64,000 nucleotides of DNA from the NCBI GenBank assembly GCA_031310005.1, contig CM062379.1, positions 7,254,001 to 7,318,000 on the forward strand, given 5' to 3'. The position numbers were made by a program, and so were the translations under genes. The notes below the pieces were generated by a model. That model did not search any database, had not been told where the DNA came from, and saw only the letters and a program-made list of their open reading frames with translations. This document shows positions 23,873 to 35,670 of the stretch, piece by piece. The DNA comes from Dactylellina haptotyla. Its lineage: Eukaryota; Ascomycota; Orbiliomycetes; Orbiliales; Orbiliaceae. The number at the start of each line of letters is the position of its first letter. The first letter of the stretch is position 1.

Positions 23873-26741
23873 ATGGGCAGTACATATCGTAACGGCAAGT
23901 CGTTAGGGAAATGCAATAATAATACCACCCCAGCTACATATCACTATGCAGATCTAGATTCATGTCCAGATAAAGATAAAATATCGGCGCTGTTCGAGCG
24001 GATGGACGGAATATGGCCTCAAAAACAAAGCTTGCAAATTCCGCAGAAACAGATTATTGATTCGAGGGCACAGATCGACACCCGGGGAGTGGAAGGAGGA
24101 TCAATATTACAACTAAATCAACCGAGTTCGCTCGATTACAAACCCGAAAACGCAACTGGGCGTAGTTGCGTTCCTGACTTCCAAGATTATGAACCGCTCA
24201 TAACGGTCTTAGACCATAGTGCCTCAGATAATCTGAATGACGCAAGTTTAGAGAAGAGCTTCGCGAGTAGTCTGTTCCAATTTGATCCCATCAGATTTTG
24301 GGAACTTCGGGACTTAACTGCACAATACCCGAGAGATGTCAGGTCCGTAGTAGCATATCTACACACTCTCATAACCAAGATTGAAAGCTTTCTAACTGAA
24401 GGGGTCGGATTCGCTTCAATTATATCGATATATCACTAACTACCACTTATATGTTGTAGTGCTCTCGATTTTGACTATCTATCCAAAATGGAGGAACTGA
24501 TAGGGAGAACGGCTATGGATAATAACTGGGAGTCGGTTTTAAGGAAATATACTGGTAGGTACAACGCCTGTGCAAGATTTTTTCAAGCAGTAATTGCTTT
24601 GAAGTTAACAATGTCGAGCATCGCAGCTCCCACGTATCGGCAATCCGTGCATGCTATAATCCAAGCTGGATCTCCGGAATTCAATCCCCTGGAAGAACCA
24701 AAAGATGTCAACGCCACATTTATTAGGGCTATCAAACGCTGCGCAGATCCAGGATTTCGGAACCAGCTCGTGAAGAGACTAGAGGGGTTGAGGCTCTCCA
24801 GCCCCGAAGCGACAGAGCCTCAAGTGAGCGAGACATTTACTGGCGGAGGCAAGGCTAACTCACCTGTGGGGGCTTCCGACGAGCTATCGCCAGGTGAAAT
24901 TATCGTCGAAGACTGGGCATCGTTTCCCAAAGAACTAGCCATTAGTAAGGTAAATACAAAGTCACTACAAGAGCCAGTAGGATCCCAGGTCGAAACTCTT
25001 GCAGGAAAAACCGAGAATTTAGAAGATTATATTTCTGCCGCTTCCAATGAAGGCCCAAGTAGTGGCTTCAAACACTCTAACACACCCAACACTCGAGACA
25101 TAGACGAACTAGAAGACTCCGGAGTCTTAGAGGAAATTGATATAAAAATCAAAGGGCTTTATATACTAACTCAACTACTGGTCCTGCAGAATGCGGAATG
25201 GGGTTCTGAATCAGAGAGCTTGAGATCTGCATCCGTAATAAACTCCGATAGTTGTTCGGAGGGACAAGATGAACCTACAAACCAGCCATCTTCGTCCGTT
25301 ACTAACACAGGTACAGAGGAGAAATCCCATACTAGCGACCTTAAAGTCAATTGCCATATTCAAAGGCAATCGGGTAAAAGAAATGGTAGCAGCGACGAAG
25401 ATAATGAAGATGACAGAAACAGACGTCATCTGCTGAAAAAGATTCGGAGATGTGACTTGAGATCATTGAATGGTCGTTACGCTTGCCCCTTCGCCAAGGG
25501 AGACCCGGCAGCCTTCTTACCTTGTTTACTTATTGGAAGGAAGAACTTAGCAGGCGTTAAGTAAGTTGCGATTGCTCGTTCATTCTTCAGGTTCATGAGT
25601 GGGTTGCAATACCGTAAACATCGGCCTACTGACTATAATACAACTCGTAATAGGGAGCATCTGAAGAGGAATCACTGTAATAACACTCTACCAGACGAAG
25701 TACGGGTTGCTAAAAGGTGGGATAAGGTTTTCGACTGGTGCAATCCCCTTTGGGGCGATCGCCCACGTCCGAGTCCTTGTGGGTTGTCCTATCATTCGAA
25801 TTGGAGCAATCTAGCTTGGTTTAGTGCAAGATACTAATAGAACGAACGCCCAGACTTGGACATAGGAACGCCGTGGGAACTAATTTCAACCGTCACTGAT
25901 GTTGGGGGCATGGCATTCTTCGCAGTCTCCCTTCCGAAAATAAAATCCACTTTCCTTGCAAAAGATCTAGATATACCAGACAGAAGCTCGGAGCAAAATT
26001 TGCGGACCGAATCCAGCTCCTCTTTCGGTATTGCAGCTGCTAAAGGCCCCAGGTCGCCTCAGGTATCTGATAATGAACAGGGCGTGGATAAAATCACAGA
26101 GAAACTGGTACCTATCAATGCTTTACCAACAGTTCTAGACCACTCTAGACTCTCCGATGCCATGGAAGATCCGTCAAATCTTGGATTGTCGGTTTTCGAT
26201 GAAAACATAAGAACTCAGAATCCCATTGGTGCCATGTTCGCAAATTTGGCCGCCCCCCAAATACGTTGGCCTCCATCAGATGCATTGGAAACACAGTTCA
26301 ACGCTCTCCCAAACTATTTCTACAACGAATATGGAATAGACATGAATTCGCAACCGACATCTCTCTACTCTAGCCTGCTGGATACATTTAACCTAGTTGG
26401 CGAATCGCCTCAGGTTTCCTTTCAAGCCAATCCAGACCTGTCAAATGCATTTCGAACTCCAAACACTACCCCAATCCAAAGAAGGGCAAGGTTATAAGTT
26501 CTTCAATTTCGAAAGTTTTGAGGATTTTCGCCAAGATTTCGAGGCCTGGATGGGAAACGTATTTACTGACCCGCCATTCTGCTGGGATGGCATGGAACTG
26601 CTAAATGACTTGCGGAAAGCGAGGATGTCTTCAGTCGAAGGAGTAGTTCAAGACTTGCACGCATCATTCATACATTATAGAACCACAGATGCGGCGCTCT
26701 ACCTTGTTATGAAGGATAAGGGAAAGGGCAGGGCTTCATAA
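23873..26741 (+). CDS. fungal zinc-finger-like protein, unknown function
   Basis: Coding segments run 23873-24403, 24460-25560, 25654-25778 and 25854 to about 26480, continuing in another frame to the stop at 26741, for roughly 880 residues. Introns 25561-25653 (GTAAGT, CTGAC branch) and 25779-25853 (TACTAAT branch) are convincing. Splicing at 25560/25654 builds a C-P-F-x10-C ... H-x4-H finger: YACPFAKGDP, then Cys, then KEHLKRNH, followed by FDWCNPLWGDRPRPSP. This layout is common in uncharacterised Pezizomycotina proteins. The C-terminus (FEDFRQDFEAWM to ALYLVMKDKGKGRA) is the other conserved block. Two junctions are unresolved: the donor at 24404 leaves the wrong phase, and the frame changes near 26460-26500 without a clear intron. 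The gene is either mis-sequenced or decaying. Confidence 0.65.
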
Positions 26742-27317
26742 ATCTCAATCCTTCTCGATCTCCTAGGATGGATTATTATCTGGGCACAATATTTGGATAC
26801 CACACAGCGCTGCAGAATTCTAGAAGCGTTCGGTACAGTAACACCGTGCTTTACACCAAATAAACATGTAAAATATCATTTCTAAACTCTAAATTATTAA
26901 CTAAAATACAAGTTCTCCATCAGTAACGTCTCCAGGTTTGTGCGGCAACACACATTGGAGGGGCGGCCCTGTTGCAATTTTGTGAGTTGCCAGCGATGAT
27001 GATGATGTCTGGGCAGGCGCGCACCTGCATGCCAGGAAAACCAGCTTTTTGAAAAGCGACGTTCAAAGACAGCAACCAAGCTGTCGATCCGCAAGACCCT
27101 GAAGTCCGAGCAAATTCCACAAGGTATCCACTTCTCCGCTCCTCTCCTCTCTCCCGATCATGTCCCCTCTCGAGCTTCGAATGCGTCCTCCGTAGGAAGA
27201 CAATATACCTACGACCGGTCAAGCACGCTCACTGTCTATCGTTGGCGGGCTCTCTTTTTATGGCTCTCGATCTTCCAGATATCGCATCTTGGAGGCTGGG
27301 ACGGAACTTTACACCAG
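26742..27317. other. intergenic region upstream of the F-box gene
   Basis: This is 3' flank of the zinc-finger-like gene and promoter of the F-box gene. I see no gene. The minus-strand frames at 26897-27222 overlap each other and lack any domain. Confidence 0.5.
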
Positions 27318-27638
27318 ATGACAAACCGACAAGTGCTGACATTATTGATATCACAGAGCGTAACCGCGGAGACCTCAATCTTTCGCTGGAAGGTACCAGA
27401 AAGACAGCAGATACGCTCCCACAAGCCGTCCCTCCGCACCGATAGACGGCTTTATGCCACTGAAATACGTGGAAGCGATGAACGGGCCGATATCAATGGG
27501 CTAGCTTCAGACGATAGGTCCTTACCGAGCGCAACTTCCGACCAGGCAGGTACATCCCTGCGAAGTCGTTGTAGTAAGCTCACGCCATTACATCCCACAA
27601 GCCTTATTGATATCGAGGAGGAGGAGCAAGAGATTGTA

Positions 27639-29375
27639 ATGTCAAATTCAGAAACCAAAATGGACGGAAGTCCGGGGTCCCCAAGTCTTGGTTCAGGGGC
27701 CTCTGACTGCAAGCTTCTCTCTCTTCCATCCGAAATTATCTATCAAATTCTACTTCACTTGCCCGAAATCTCGCTCTACGCCATATCTCTCACCTGTCGG
27801 AGCCTACAGACCCATTCTTTCACGGACTCTCTCTGGCAGAACCTCTTGACCCCACCAGACCTCTCCTCACCCCATCCTTACTTGACTTACCGGGCACTGC
27901 ATCATGCTCTTTCTCCTCATCTGTACCTCCGGAGAAAGGTCTTCATCGGAGACCGTCAGTTCTTCGGCTCCATCCTCATATCCAAATACATGCCGATGAG
28001 CGGCGCCCTGGAAGCGTTCAGTCTCACCGTCACACCGCACGACGACTCCGACCCCGTCCCTTGGTCCTACGACGGAGAAGTTGAAGTCCACTCTTTCGAG
28101 CCTGAGATCAACATTCGTGACGAGCCCGAACTAAAGATCTCGCCCAACTCCAAGGCTTCAGAGGATGGAGAGATACCCGTCTCCAGACGTGGAATCCTAG
28201 CCACGTATTTCAGAGCAGAAGCGATCCTAGAAAACGATGCGTACGCTCAGATGGCCGTATGGCCACCGAGAATCATCCCCTCCGCTACCAGAGTGCGCAA
28301 CCAAAGTTCCAACGGGTTCAGAAGCGGCGGGGCAGCGAAGCAGAGGGGACCGTTCATGCGGTTACCGAGTAACATTAGCATCAACGGAACCTCTGTATCC
28401 ATCGGCGGGTTTAACGATATGGTCGGGGCCGCGGTGGACAGGAGTGCGTTCATACAGGCCCCCAGCGGGTCCAAAGATGCGCAGAGCGGGGCGATGAAGT
28501 GGAAAGTAGACGAAGCGAGACGGAAGAGCGGGTATCTCAGCGACAAAGCGTTCCGACTACGCAGGTGGGCGGTCCTTGGGGATGCTACGGGGGATATCGA
28601 AGGGAGATTCAGGATGGGCGAACGGGTAGAGACATTCGCTGAGCTGGATGAAGAACTGTGGACGCCAACGAAGGAGTACCCGTACAGAGGAATCTGGGTT
28701 GGTATGTTTTCTCGAATCTTGCCTCGCTAGAAGCGATGATTAAAAGACGGGGGACTCGTCTCGTTAACATTTTCTTGTTCTATCATCTTAGGAAACTACA
28801 GTCCGCACCCTTCAGAATTCGTCCTGTTCCACCAACCCGCTACATCCGGCCCTCAGAAGCGTTTGGAAGTCATAAAACTCACCGGCGACCCTAATGTTCC
28901 TCGAGGCGAATACACCTGGATAATAGACGACTTGTCGCAGCCGGTGCGAATAGCCTCAGAGGATGAGACCGAGTGGCCGGGCGCAAAGGTCTACTCCGCT
29001 CGGGCGCACATCGCTGAGCATGAGTTTAGGAATGACCGCTTCGTCGACGCCCAAGTGATCCTACCCTGTCCCGAAAGAGACTGGCAGGACGCTATGAAGA
29101 CGAGGAAGAAGTCGCAGGCCGGGCAAAGTTCCAACGCTACAGAGGAGGAGGAAGAGGAGGAACGAGGGGACGATGTTGGTGAGGGATGGGGGGTTGGCAG
29201 CGAGGAAAGGGGCAGCGCCGATGGGTCTCAGCAGCGCAAAACAAGCGCACGAGGGAAGCAAAAGACGTATATGGACGAGCCGTGGGTCCCGCAGAGGGTG
29301 GCCGTCTACTGGCATGCTCTCGCGGAGTCCATTATGCCCTTTGTGCGGGTGGACATGGACAAGATCCTGCGGTGA
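27639..29375 (+). CDS. F-box protein (putative SCF substrate adaptor)
   Basis: Two exons, 27639-28701 and 28792-29375, join across a GTATGT...CATCTTAG intron to give 548 residues. An F-box lies at about residues 25-72 (LLSLPSEIIYQILLHLPE, then CRSLQ and SLWQNLL), the part that in this family binds Skp1. The rest (YRALHHALSPHLYLRRKVFIGDRQFFGS, and later YPYRGIWVGNYSPHPSEF) resembles the long C-terminal region of fungal F-box proteins whose substrates are unknown. A Glu-rich insert (EEEEEEERGDD) sits near residue 455. The frame is open upstream to an ATG at 27318, which would add 107 residues of polar sequence without a domain. The shorter start is preferred because the F-box then lies near the N-terminus, but this is not decided. 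Confidence 0.82.
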
Positions 29376-30943
29376 GGTGCGATCGTCGCTGATGTGTTGT
29401 GATGCCGACCGTGGCAATTCAGATCGCAACACAAAGCACGTCAGTCCAGCACATCGTGCCCAACCCCGCCCGCCTCATCCCGCTGGCCAGGCTGGTTGCG
29501 CAACAAAAGTGCCGTGAAGATAGATTCTGCAACTCGTGTAATAATTTATATATCAGGCAAATGCAATATCATTATCACTATCACAAAGTGCCCGAATAGG
29601 TTTTCTCAAATACAAACTTTTTTTTGACTCCAAAAGATCATCATCACGACAAATAAAAATAAGCAATAGAATTCAAGCCTGTGTAAAAAAGGTCCTACGG
29701 TGTACACAATGCTGTGCTCGTAATACATTTTTTACTTAACGGTAACTCTGGGTCGAAGGGTGGGAAAATGGTTTGTTAGGTGTTCGGGGAGGGTGTGTCG
29801 AGGGGTGTGTTCGGGGCCACCCCTCGGTGCACCCCGCCACCTCGAGGAGCGTCTATCGCTTCAAACTCGCGCTCAGCGCGCCCGTTTTTTTTACAGGAAA
29901 TTCGAGCGGCAAACAGGAAGAAAAAGCATTTCAGACATATTATTTCTAGAATATTATAATCGTCCAATCTATTGTTTTTCCGGCAGCCCACCGCATGGTG
30001 CGTCGACCTAAGTTAAAGCAAACACGATAAAGTTAGAGCAAACACGATAAAGTAGCAAACACAATTAGAGTAGCAAACATTCTAGCGGCCCGCCCCCAGC
30101 TTGCAGCCGTGTGAACTTTGGCAAGCACGCCCATGTTCCCTGCCAAGAGGGACCGAGCACTTGTCAAGCGAGGTCCACAGCTCGACCTCACCTCAACACG
30201 TCTGCTCTGGGGCCCGTCGCGCGGTGGGCGTACCCGTATTCTGTATTTATTATTCGTAAATGTATTTGTATACGGTCTGATGCATCTTAGGGGGTCGTGG
30301 ACTCGATGTGTGCTCGTAGTAGCGATCTTTGTGGTTTGCGCTCGCCCTGTGTACGGGGTCCGTTGCTGGTGTCCTTCCCCAGTCGCTGTCTATTCCGTGA
30401 TGAGGCCCGCCCGGAGGTACCTCGTAGAAGCTGGTATCGTGTTAAAAAGTATGTTCTTTAGGTAAGTTATGGATATATTATCGCAATAAATCGATATCTC
30501 ATGAAAAACTACAATAAATCACCATAAAATTACCTATATGGCCCTCTACTCGAACAGAGATGCTCTCGGCGTGTGTATCTGCTGTCCTTTGGGGTGGTCC
30601 AATGAGGTGGCCGTATTCACAGTGACCTGGGCCCGGTCATGAATGTCGTGAAGTTTCCCTCATCTACCACTTGTCATCGTAAAAAAATTTTAAAAAATAA
30701 ATCCTTTAGGCCTTACTGTATTTTCTCCTCTTTCTCTTCCTTCATGACAGCACATTTCTACATCTTCTATTGAAGAACGTTGGCGATAAATATCCAAGTC
30801 ATCATCACTCTAGTGCTCTCACCACCATACAAACCTCACCAGCGATACAGTAGACCTATTGATCACAGTTCAAACGGCAACGTTATCACAAAAAACTGTT
30901 GCTAAACCCTCTATCTACTACGCACTATTCACTGCTATCAAAA
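29376..30943. other. intergenic region with short tandem repeat
   Basis: No gene is supported in this 1.57-kb stretch. It holds a G/C-rich palindrome-prone segment (29775-29890, GGGGTGTGTTCGGGGCCACCCC-like words) and the 20-bp tandem repeat listed separately. The leader of the next gene (30830-30943) is A/C-rich without a TATA box. Confidence 0.5.
30011..30085. repeat. 20-bp tandem repeat, two good and about two decayed units
   Basis: The unit AGTTARAGCAAACACGATAA occurs at 30011-30030 and 30031-30050 with one mismatch. Two shortened copies containing TAGCAAACA follow up to about 30085. It is non-coding. Confidence 0.75.
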
Positions 30944-32716
30944 ATGCTTTCGAATACTAGCAATTTACGCAAAGAAACCCTCGATCGACTGCTCACTGCA
31001 GCGGCAGGCTTAGCCAGCGAATTCGATTCGTACAAAGAAGCTGGTACCAAAGTCTTCGCCATCCTCCAAGAAAACAACCAAAATGAAATACTTGAGGAAC
31101 TAGCAGACTATCTGCCAATCGGTTAGTTCTTGATTCATCCATTGCCCTCATCGTTGCTCGTGAACGGTATCTCATGCTATATTTGGCATATAGGTCATGA
31201 TACTGCTAGTATTTGCGAAGACCCCATCATAAAGGTCCTGGACCTTGTTATTTCCATTATCCCGAGGACTCACGGTCAGATTGTCCCGGAGAAAGTCTCT
31301 AGCTACGAGCCAGTCATTGCGACGGTTGGTGGCATAGCACCTGGTAAGTCCGCGAGCATTACTCGTCGTGACAATGAAGAGGAGAGCTCGTCCCCAGCTC
31401 CACCCCGGTTGGTTCAACAGAGTCGCCGCTGGTCGGACTGGGACGAAGACGACGAAGACGATTGGATGCCCAGCATCCTTGAAGATTCAAAGTCAGCTCC
31501 TTCAATATCCTCCTTGGAACCTGCCTCTGAGACGGTTCCTGGGCCTGCCGTTGTGATGGCCCACAAGGGTCCCGCCGACTACGAGCTTGCCGCTGAGATG
31601 GCTCAAGAGTTGGCCCCTTGGGGAGGCAACGACGACGAAGACGAATATAGCTCGTCTAGACCTCTAGTAAACACGGCTGAATACTCTCGCCTTGTGCCAG
31701 AAGTATCGCATGAATTGAACGAGTCAGCGGCGAGTGATATTATGTACGCGTGTACTAAATCCGACGACTACGAGGTGCACCCATTCTCGAGCCGCCCGTT
31801 ACCAAGTTCGCACATCCAAAGTTCAAAGTTTTTGGGCCACTGGATCGATAATTGGGGCATTTACCATAAGTACTTTGGTGAAGACACGAACGTCTGGAAC
31901 GGCACGGAATGGGTCGCCCAAGAAGGGTATTATTGGGACCGGCATCCTCTAACACCCCAAATGAGCGCCTACGAGCGCCTCACGATGAATAAGAATTCCG
32001 TGTCTATAAGCACGAGGGCTGCCGTGCCTGGCAGACGCACGTCTACGGCACAAGATTGTGTTCGACGGGTTGGGCTGGTCGATAAATCTGGGGTTGGCCA
32101 GAATATGACGCAGGAGGTTGACCGACAGCATAAGGCTGTGAGCGTGCGGTTAGCTGAGGCCCAAGAAAACCCCCTTGACATGCATGAGGGCGCCAACACG
32201 GTACAAACGGCCTGTTCATCACTTACCGCCGAGGAAGCAGAAAAGGAGAAGGATATTCAAATTTCACAAACCCATGAGGTTGAAAATACATGGACGGACT
32301 CCGGTATCATAATAGCCTCCGGGCTTGTGCCTTCTGCTTCGCCGGAACAAGAAGCACAGGAACAGCCAATATGTCACGAGAAATATGGAGCCGAGAGGTC
32401 GGTTCCACCAGAACCAACCGGAACTTCGTTCCTGAATGTTGATTCTCCTATTGAAGATTCATTCTCCACAGCCATGTCACCGGCTCTTGCTCGTGCCGCT
32501 GTTGTTGTCCCAGCTGCGACGTTTCCAGAACCGGCGCTGCCACCCATGACTGCTCTGGAATTTCTGATCTCGCGAGGTCTCTATAGGGACCGAAATGGGC
32601 ATAGTCCTCAATCTACCTCGCCTCCAATCAAAAAACCGCGGAAACCATTCCGGCTCCGGGATCTGCGGCCATCCTGGATGTTGAAGCTGAAGATTCCCGT
32701 GAAGTTCTCTTCTTGA
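30944..32716 (+). CDS. protein of unknown function with acidic W-rich segments
   Basis: Two exons, 30944-31121 and 31194-32716, with a GTTAGT donor and CATATAG acceptor restore phase and give 566 residues. The first ATG (30944, context CAAAAATGC) is used. The N-terminal ~75 residues are helical (LDRLLTAAAGLASEFDSYKEAG...NEILEELADYLPIG). A disordered acidic part with RRWSDWDEDDEDDWMP follows. A Trp-rich block near residue 220-250 (FLGHWIDNWGIYHKYFGEDT, then WNGTEWVAQEGYYWD) is the most structured part. The C-terminus is Pro-rich and ends basic (KKPRKPFRLRDLRPSW). There is no signal peptide or membrane span. I recognise no family. Confidence 0.75.
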
Positions 32717-35230
32717 GGCTTACATGGAGGTTGGTCCGCATCTGGCGGCATGCTGAGTCTTCTTTTAAATTTTGCATGTTTTTGTGCCGCGTCTTTATCC
32801 TAAGTTTAATTTGAATGGGGGGGTTTTTTTTCTTGTTCGCACCGCTGCGCATAGCCTTTAAAATAGATTTTATTGTTAATAGATTTCTTTTTCTCACAGC
32901 CACGATAATTCTAGAATCCATGGTTCCAGACAATAATATTCATTCATACCGCTTCGTGAAACGGGTTGTTCGTAGTTCGCGTGGCACAGAAGATTTTTCA
33001 CTCTGAGCGAAAAAGGTCTAAGTGTTGCGGGTCAGCGGCCATGTGCTCGCTTCGGCCGACTTACGTCCCGCTCAGACCGAGTTTCCGAGTAATAAGAATA
33101 ACACCATAATAACGCGTGTGTGGTCCGTTTAGTGTCCGAAATTTCGAAAATATGAGATCCTATTTTCGGGGTCTCCACGGGGTCCGCCTCGCAATAATTT
33201 GCTATCTCTCATTTTTGCTATCTCGCGCTCTCGCTTTTCTCTTCTATCTCTCTCTTCTGGGAATGAGTGAAACTTTCAATTGCCAATAGTGCAATTTCCC
33301 AGCCGGGCCCCTTCAGAGCGTGCGCACCACAACGCAAAATGCCACTCTCGATCGGATCCAAGGCACCGTATCATGCCCTGACGGTTCTCCCAACATTTTT
33401 CTATTCTAGAATCCCCCCGGTTCCAATGTTTCGTGATATCCAACGTGGTGAAAAGGCTAAAGTTTGTGCAGATCCGGCCCTGGTGCAGAATCAATTCTTC
33501 ATGCACATTAATATTTTTCTCTCGCGAATTAAGCTTAACTAACCGATGGAACGTATAATTAGCAAGTTATGATATTTCTGTGCCCCTGGTCTGGGTGTTT
33601 CTGTTCCTTGAAATTTCCACAAAAAACTATGGCAAGATTCGGCACACTAAACAGCCAAAAGTGGTGGATTACAAATTCGGTATCGCTTATACCCTAGCAC
33701 CACATTCCACCACGAGCCAGGACTAGAGCGATAAAAAATCAAAAAAAGGAACAATGTTTCGTTTCTGCAGCTTGGTGATAGATGGAAGAGGGCGTGCATG
33801 GGAGAGCTTTAGCTGCTGATTTGATAACACTGTTGCGTTGGTGCTGAGGTTCAAAAATGTTGTATAGGTCTCGGATACCTTTCGCAACATTCCCGTCCTA
33901 GGCAGCTGGCTCGCACCTCGCCGGATGGGATGGCGATACTTGCGGGCTGAGCCTTCTTTTTCATAAAAGACGGGTGATATCGATATATAGCGCGGGAAGA
34001 CTAAAGTGTTTTAGACACCAAGCAAGAAACATCAAGAAAATAAAAAAAAAAGTCGCTCTAACCAACCCTCGACGATGCGCAGCTTGAATCACACACAGCC
34101 AACCAATTGGCACAAATCTTCGCGTTCGGAATTCGAGGCTAGTGAAGTGAGAAGCCTGGGGTACCATAGCCTGTTACCTGTTAAGATAATGATCCACAAG
34201 TCCAGAAGCTGGCCAATGTGAAAGCTTTGCAACACGGCATCGCAACACATCACCGACGCCATCTAACAATTATCCAACGTCGCGATGTTGTCGAGGGTCG
34301 GATTCTTCCGAGTAGCTCGATACTCAACAGAAACTAAGGCGACAGAAAGATAGCTAAGATGGGAAAGAAAGAAAAAAAAATTAATAGCTCACATATGCAG
34401 TGTTATATCATGATAGCACACCCACCGCACCTTGCACACACCCTCAAGTTATATTGGGTGGCTGCAGAGTTGAGTTGGAGGTGTGCAGGTATTTTCCCTT
34501 GCAAATTTTAGCTTATCTACCTTACCACACCACACGTAAAATCGACCAGTTAGATTGTAACAAAAGCTCAAGGTCGGCGAAGCTAAGCCAGGCATTATCT
34601 TACCACCTAGGTATCACATTTGGCACTCGGCTATCAGGATTTTTTCACTCTTGCATTTTCTGTTATGAAGAAAAATGAGGCTTTTGGGGTAAAAAAACTT
34701 GAACTTGTATTTCTGTAATTAACTTTCTCTGCCGTTTCTCCCTTGAAGCTTAGAAAACATGAAATTTGACGCAACCATGACTGAATGCCCTGGTTTTGTC
34801 CAACCCTTTGGCGCTGAGTGCTATCCCGTTTTTTCGACAGTTGACTCGTAAGCCAGACTGACATCCTTTGAACCTCTACTCGCAGAAGTAAAGGATGGCA
34901 GTCTGGTTTACGAGACAACTCCCCCCTTGGGAGCCCAGCAACAAATATTTTTCAACTCCAAAAAAATAACCGGCAAAAAGAAAACGACTAAATACATGCT
35001 TGGGCAGATAGATATGAACCATTGGTAGATTTTCGAAGAATGAAAAACAAAACAGAAAAGCATTTGAACAAGTAAAACCGCTCGCGCGGCTCATGAATAA
35101 AGCATGTAAAAAAAAACTCTAGAGGTAAACTTGGCCGGGGTTGACCGCAAGGGTTTTTTATGTACAAGAAAAAGAGAATCGAAGGTATCCGAAATATTGA
35201 TAAGAGAGGAGTAAAAAAAAGAAGATTATT
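32717..35230. other. intergenic region
   Basis: No gene is supported. The first ~300 bases look like a 3' untranslated region (T-rich, GGGGGGGTTTTTTTT at 32817-32831). The remainder has only short, overlapping open frames without domains. From 34,900 to 35,230 the plus strand is A-rich, forming the downstream flank of the minus-strand peptide precursor. Confidence 0.5.
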
Positions 35231-35446
35231 GAAAGAATTAATAAAAAAAAGAATTAAAAAGATTTGAGGAGTTCGCACCCCTTGGTTTTTTCCTTTTTTT
35301 TATCTTCCAATTAAAGCATTTTGCGCGACCAGGGAGAAGAAAGAATTAATAAAAAAAAGAATTAAAAAGATTTGAGGAGTTCGCACCCCTTGGTTTTTTC
35401 CTTTTTTTTATCTTCCAATTAAAGCATTTTGCGCGACCAGGGGAGA
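35231..35446. repeat. 108-bp tandem duplication
   Basis: The segment 35231-35338 is repeated almost exactly at 35339-35446; the end differs by one extra G. Both copies hold A-rich and T-rich stretches and the word GTTCGCACCCCTTGG. The pair lies 225-440 bp beyond the natural stop of the peptide precursor gene, probably in its 3' flank. Near identity points to a recent duplication or an assembly artefact. Confidence 0.92.
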
Positions 35447-35670
35447 ACTTTGACAAGATTTGATCGAAAGAACCGACATGACAAAGGAAAATGGACAGTG
35501 TTGACCTGAACATCGCCCCTATTGATGTACTGATAGTAGTGGTGAGTGCCAATGCAGCTCGGTTGAGCGTTGACAAGGGTGGTGGAGAAGGTGGTGGTTT
35601 GAGGAATGACCAGCGGCGTTGATGTTGTGGGTCATTCGGTTGTAAATATCGCCGCCCAAGTGAGTGCCAT

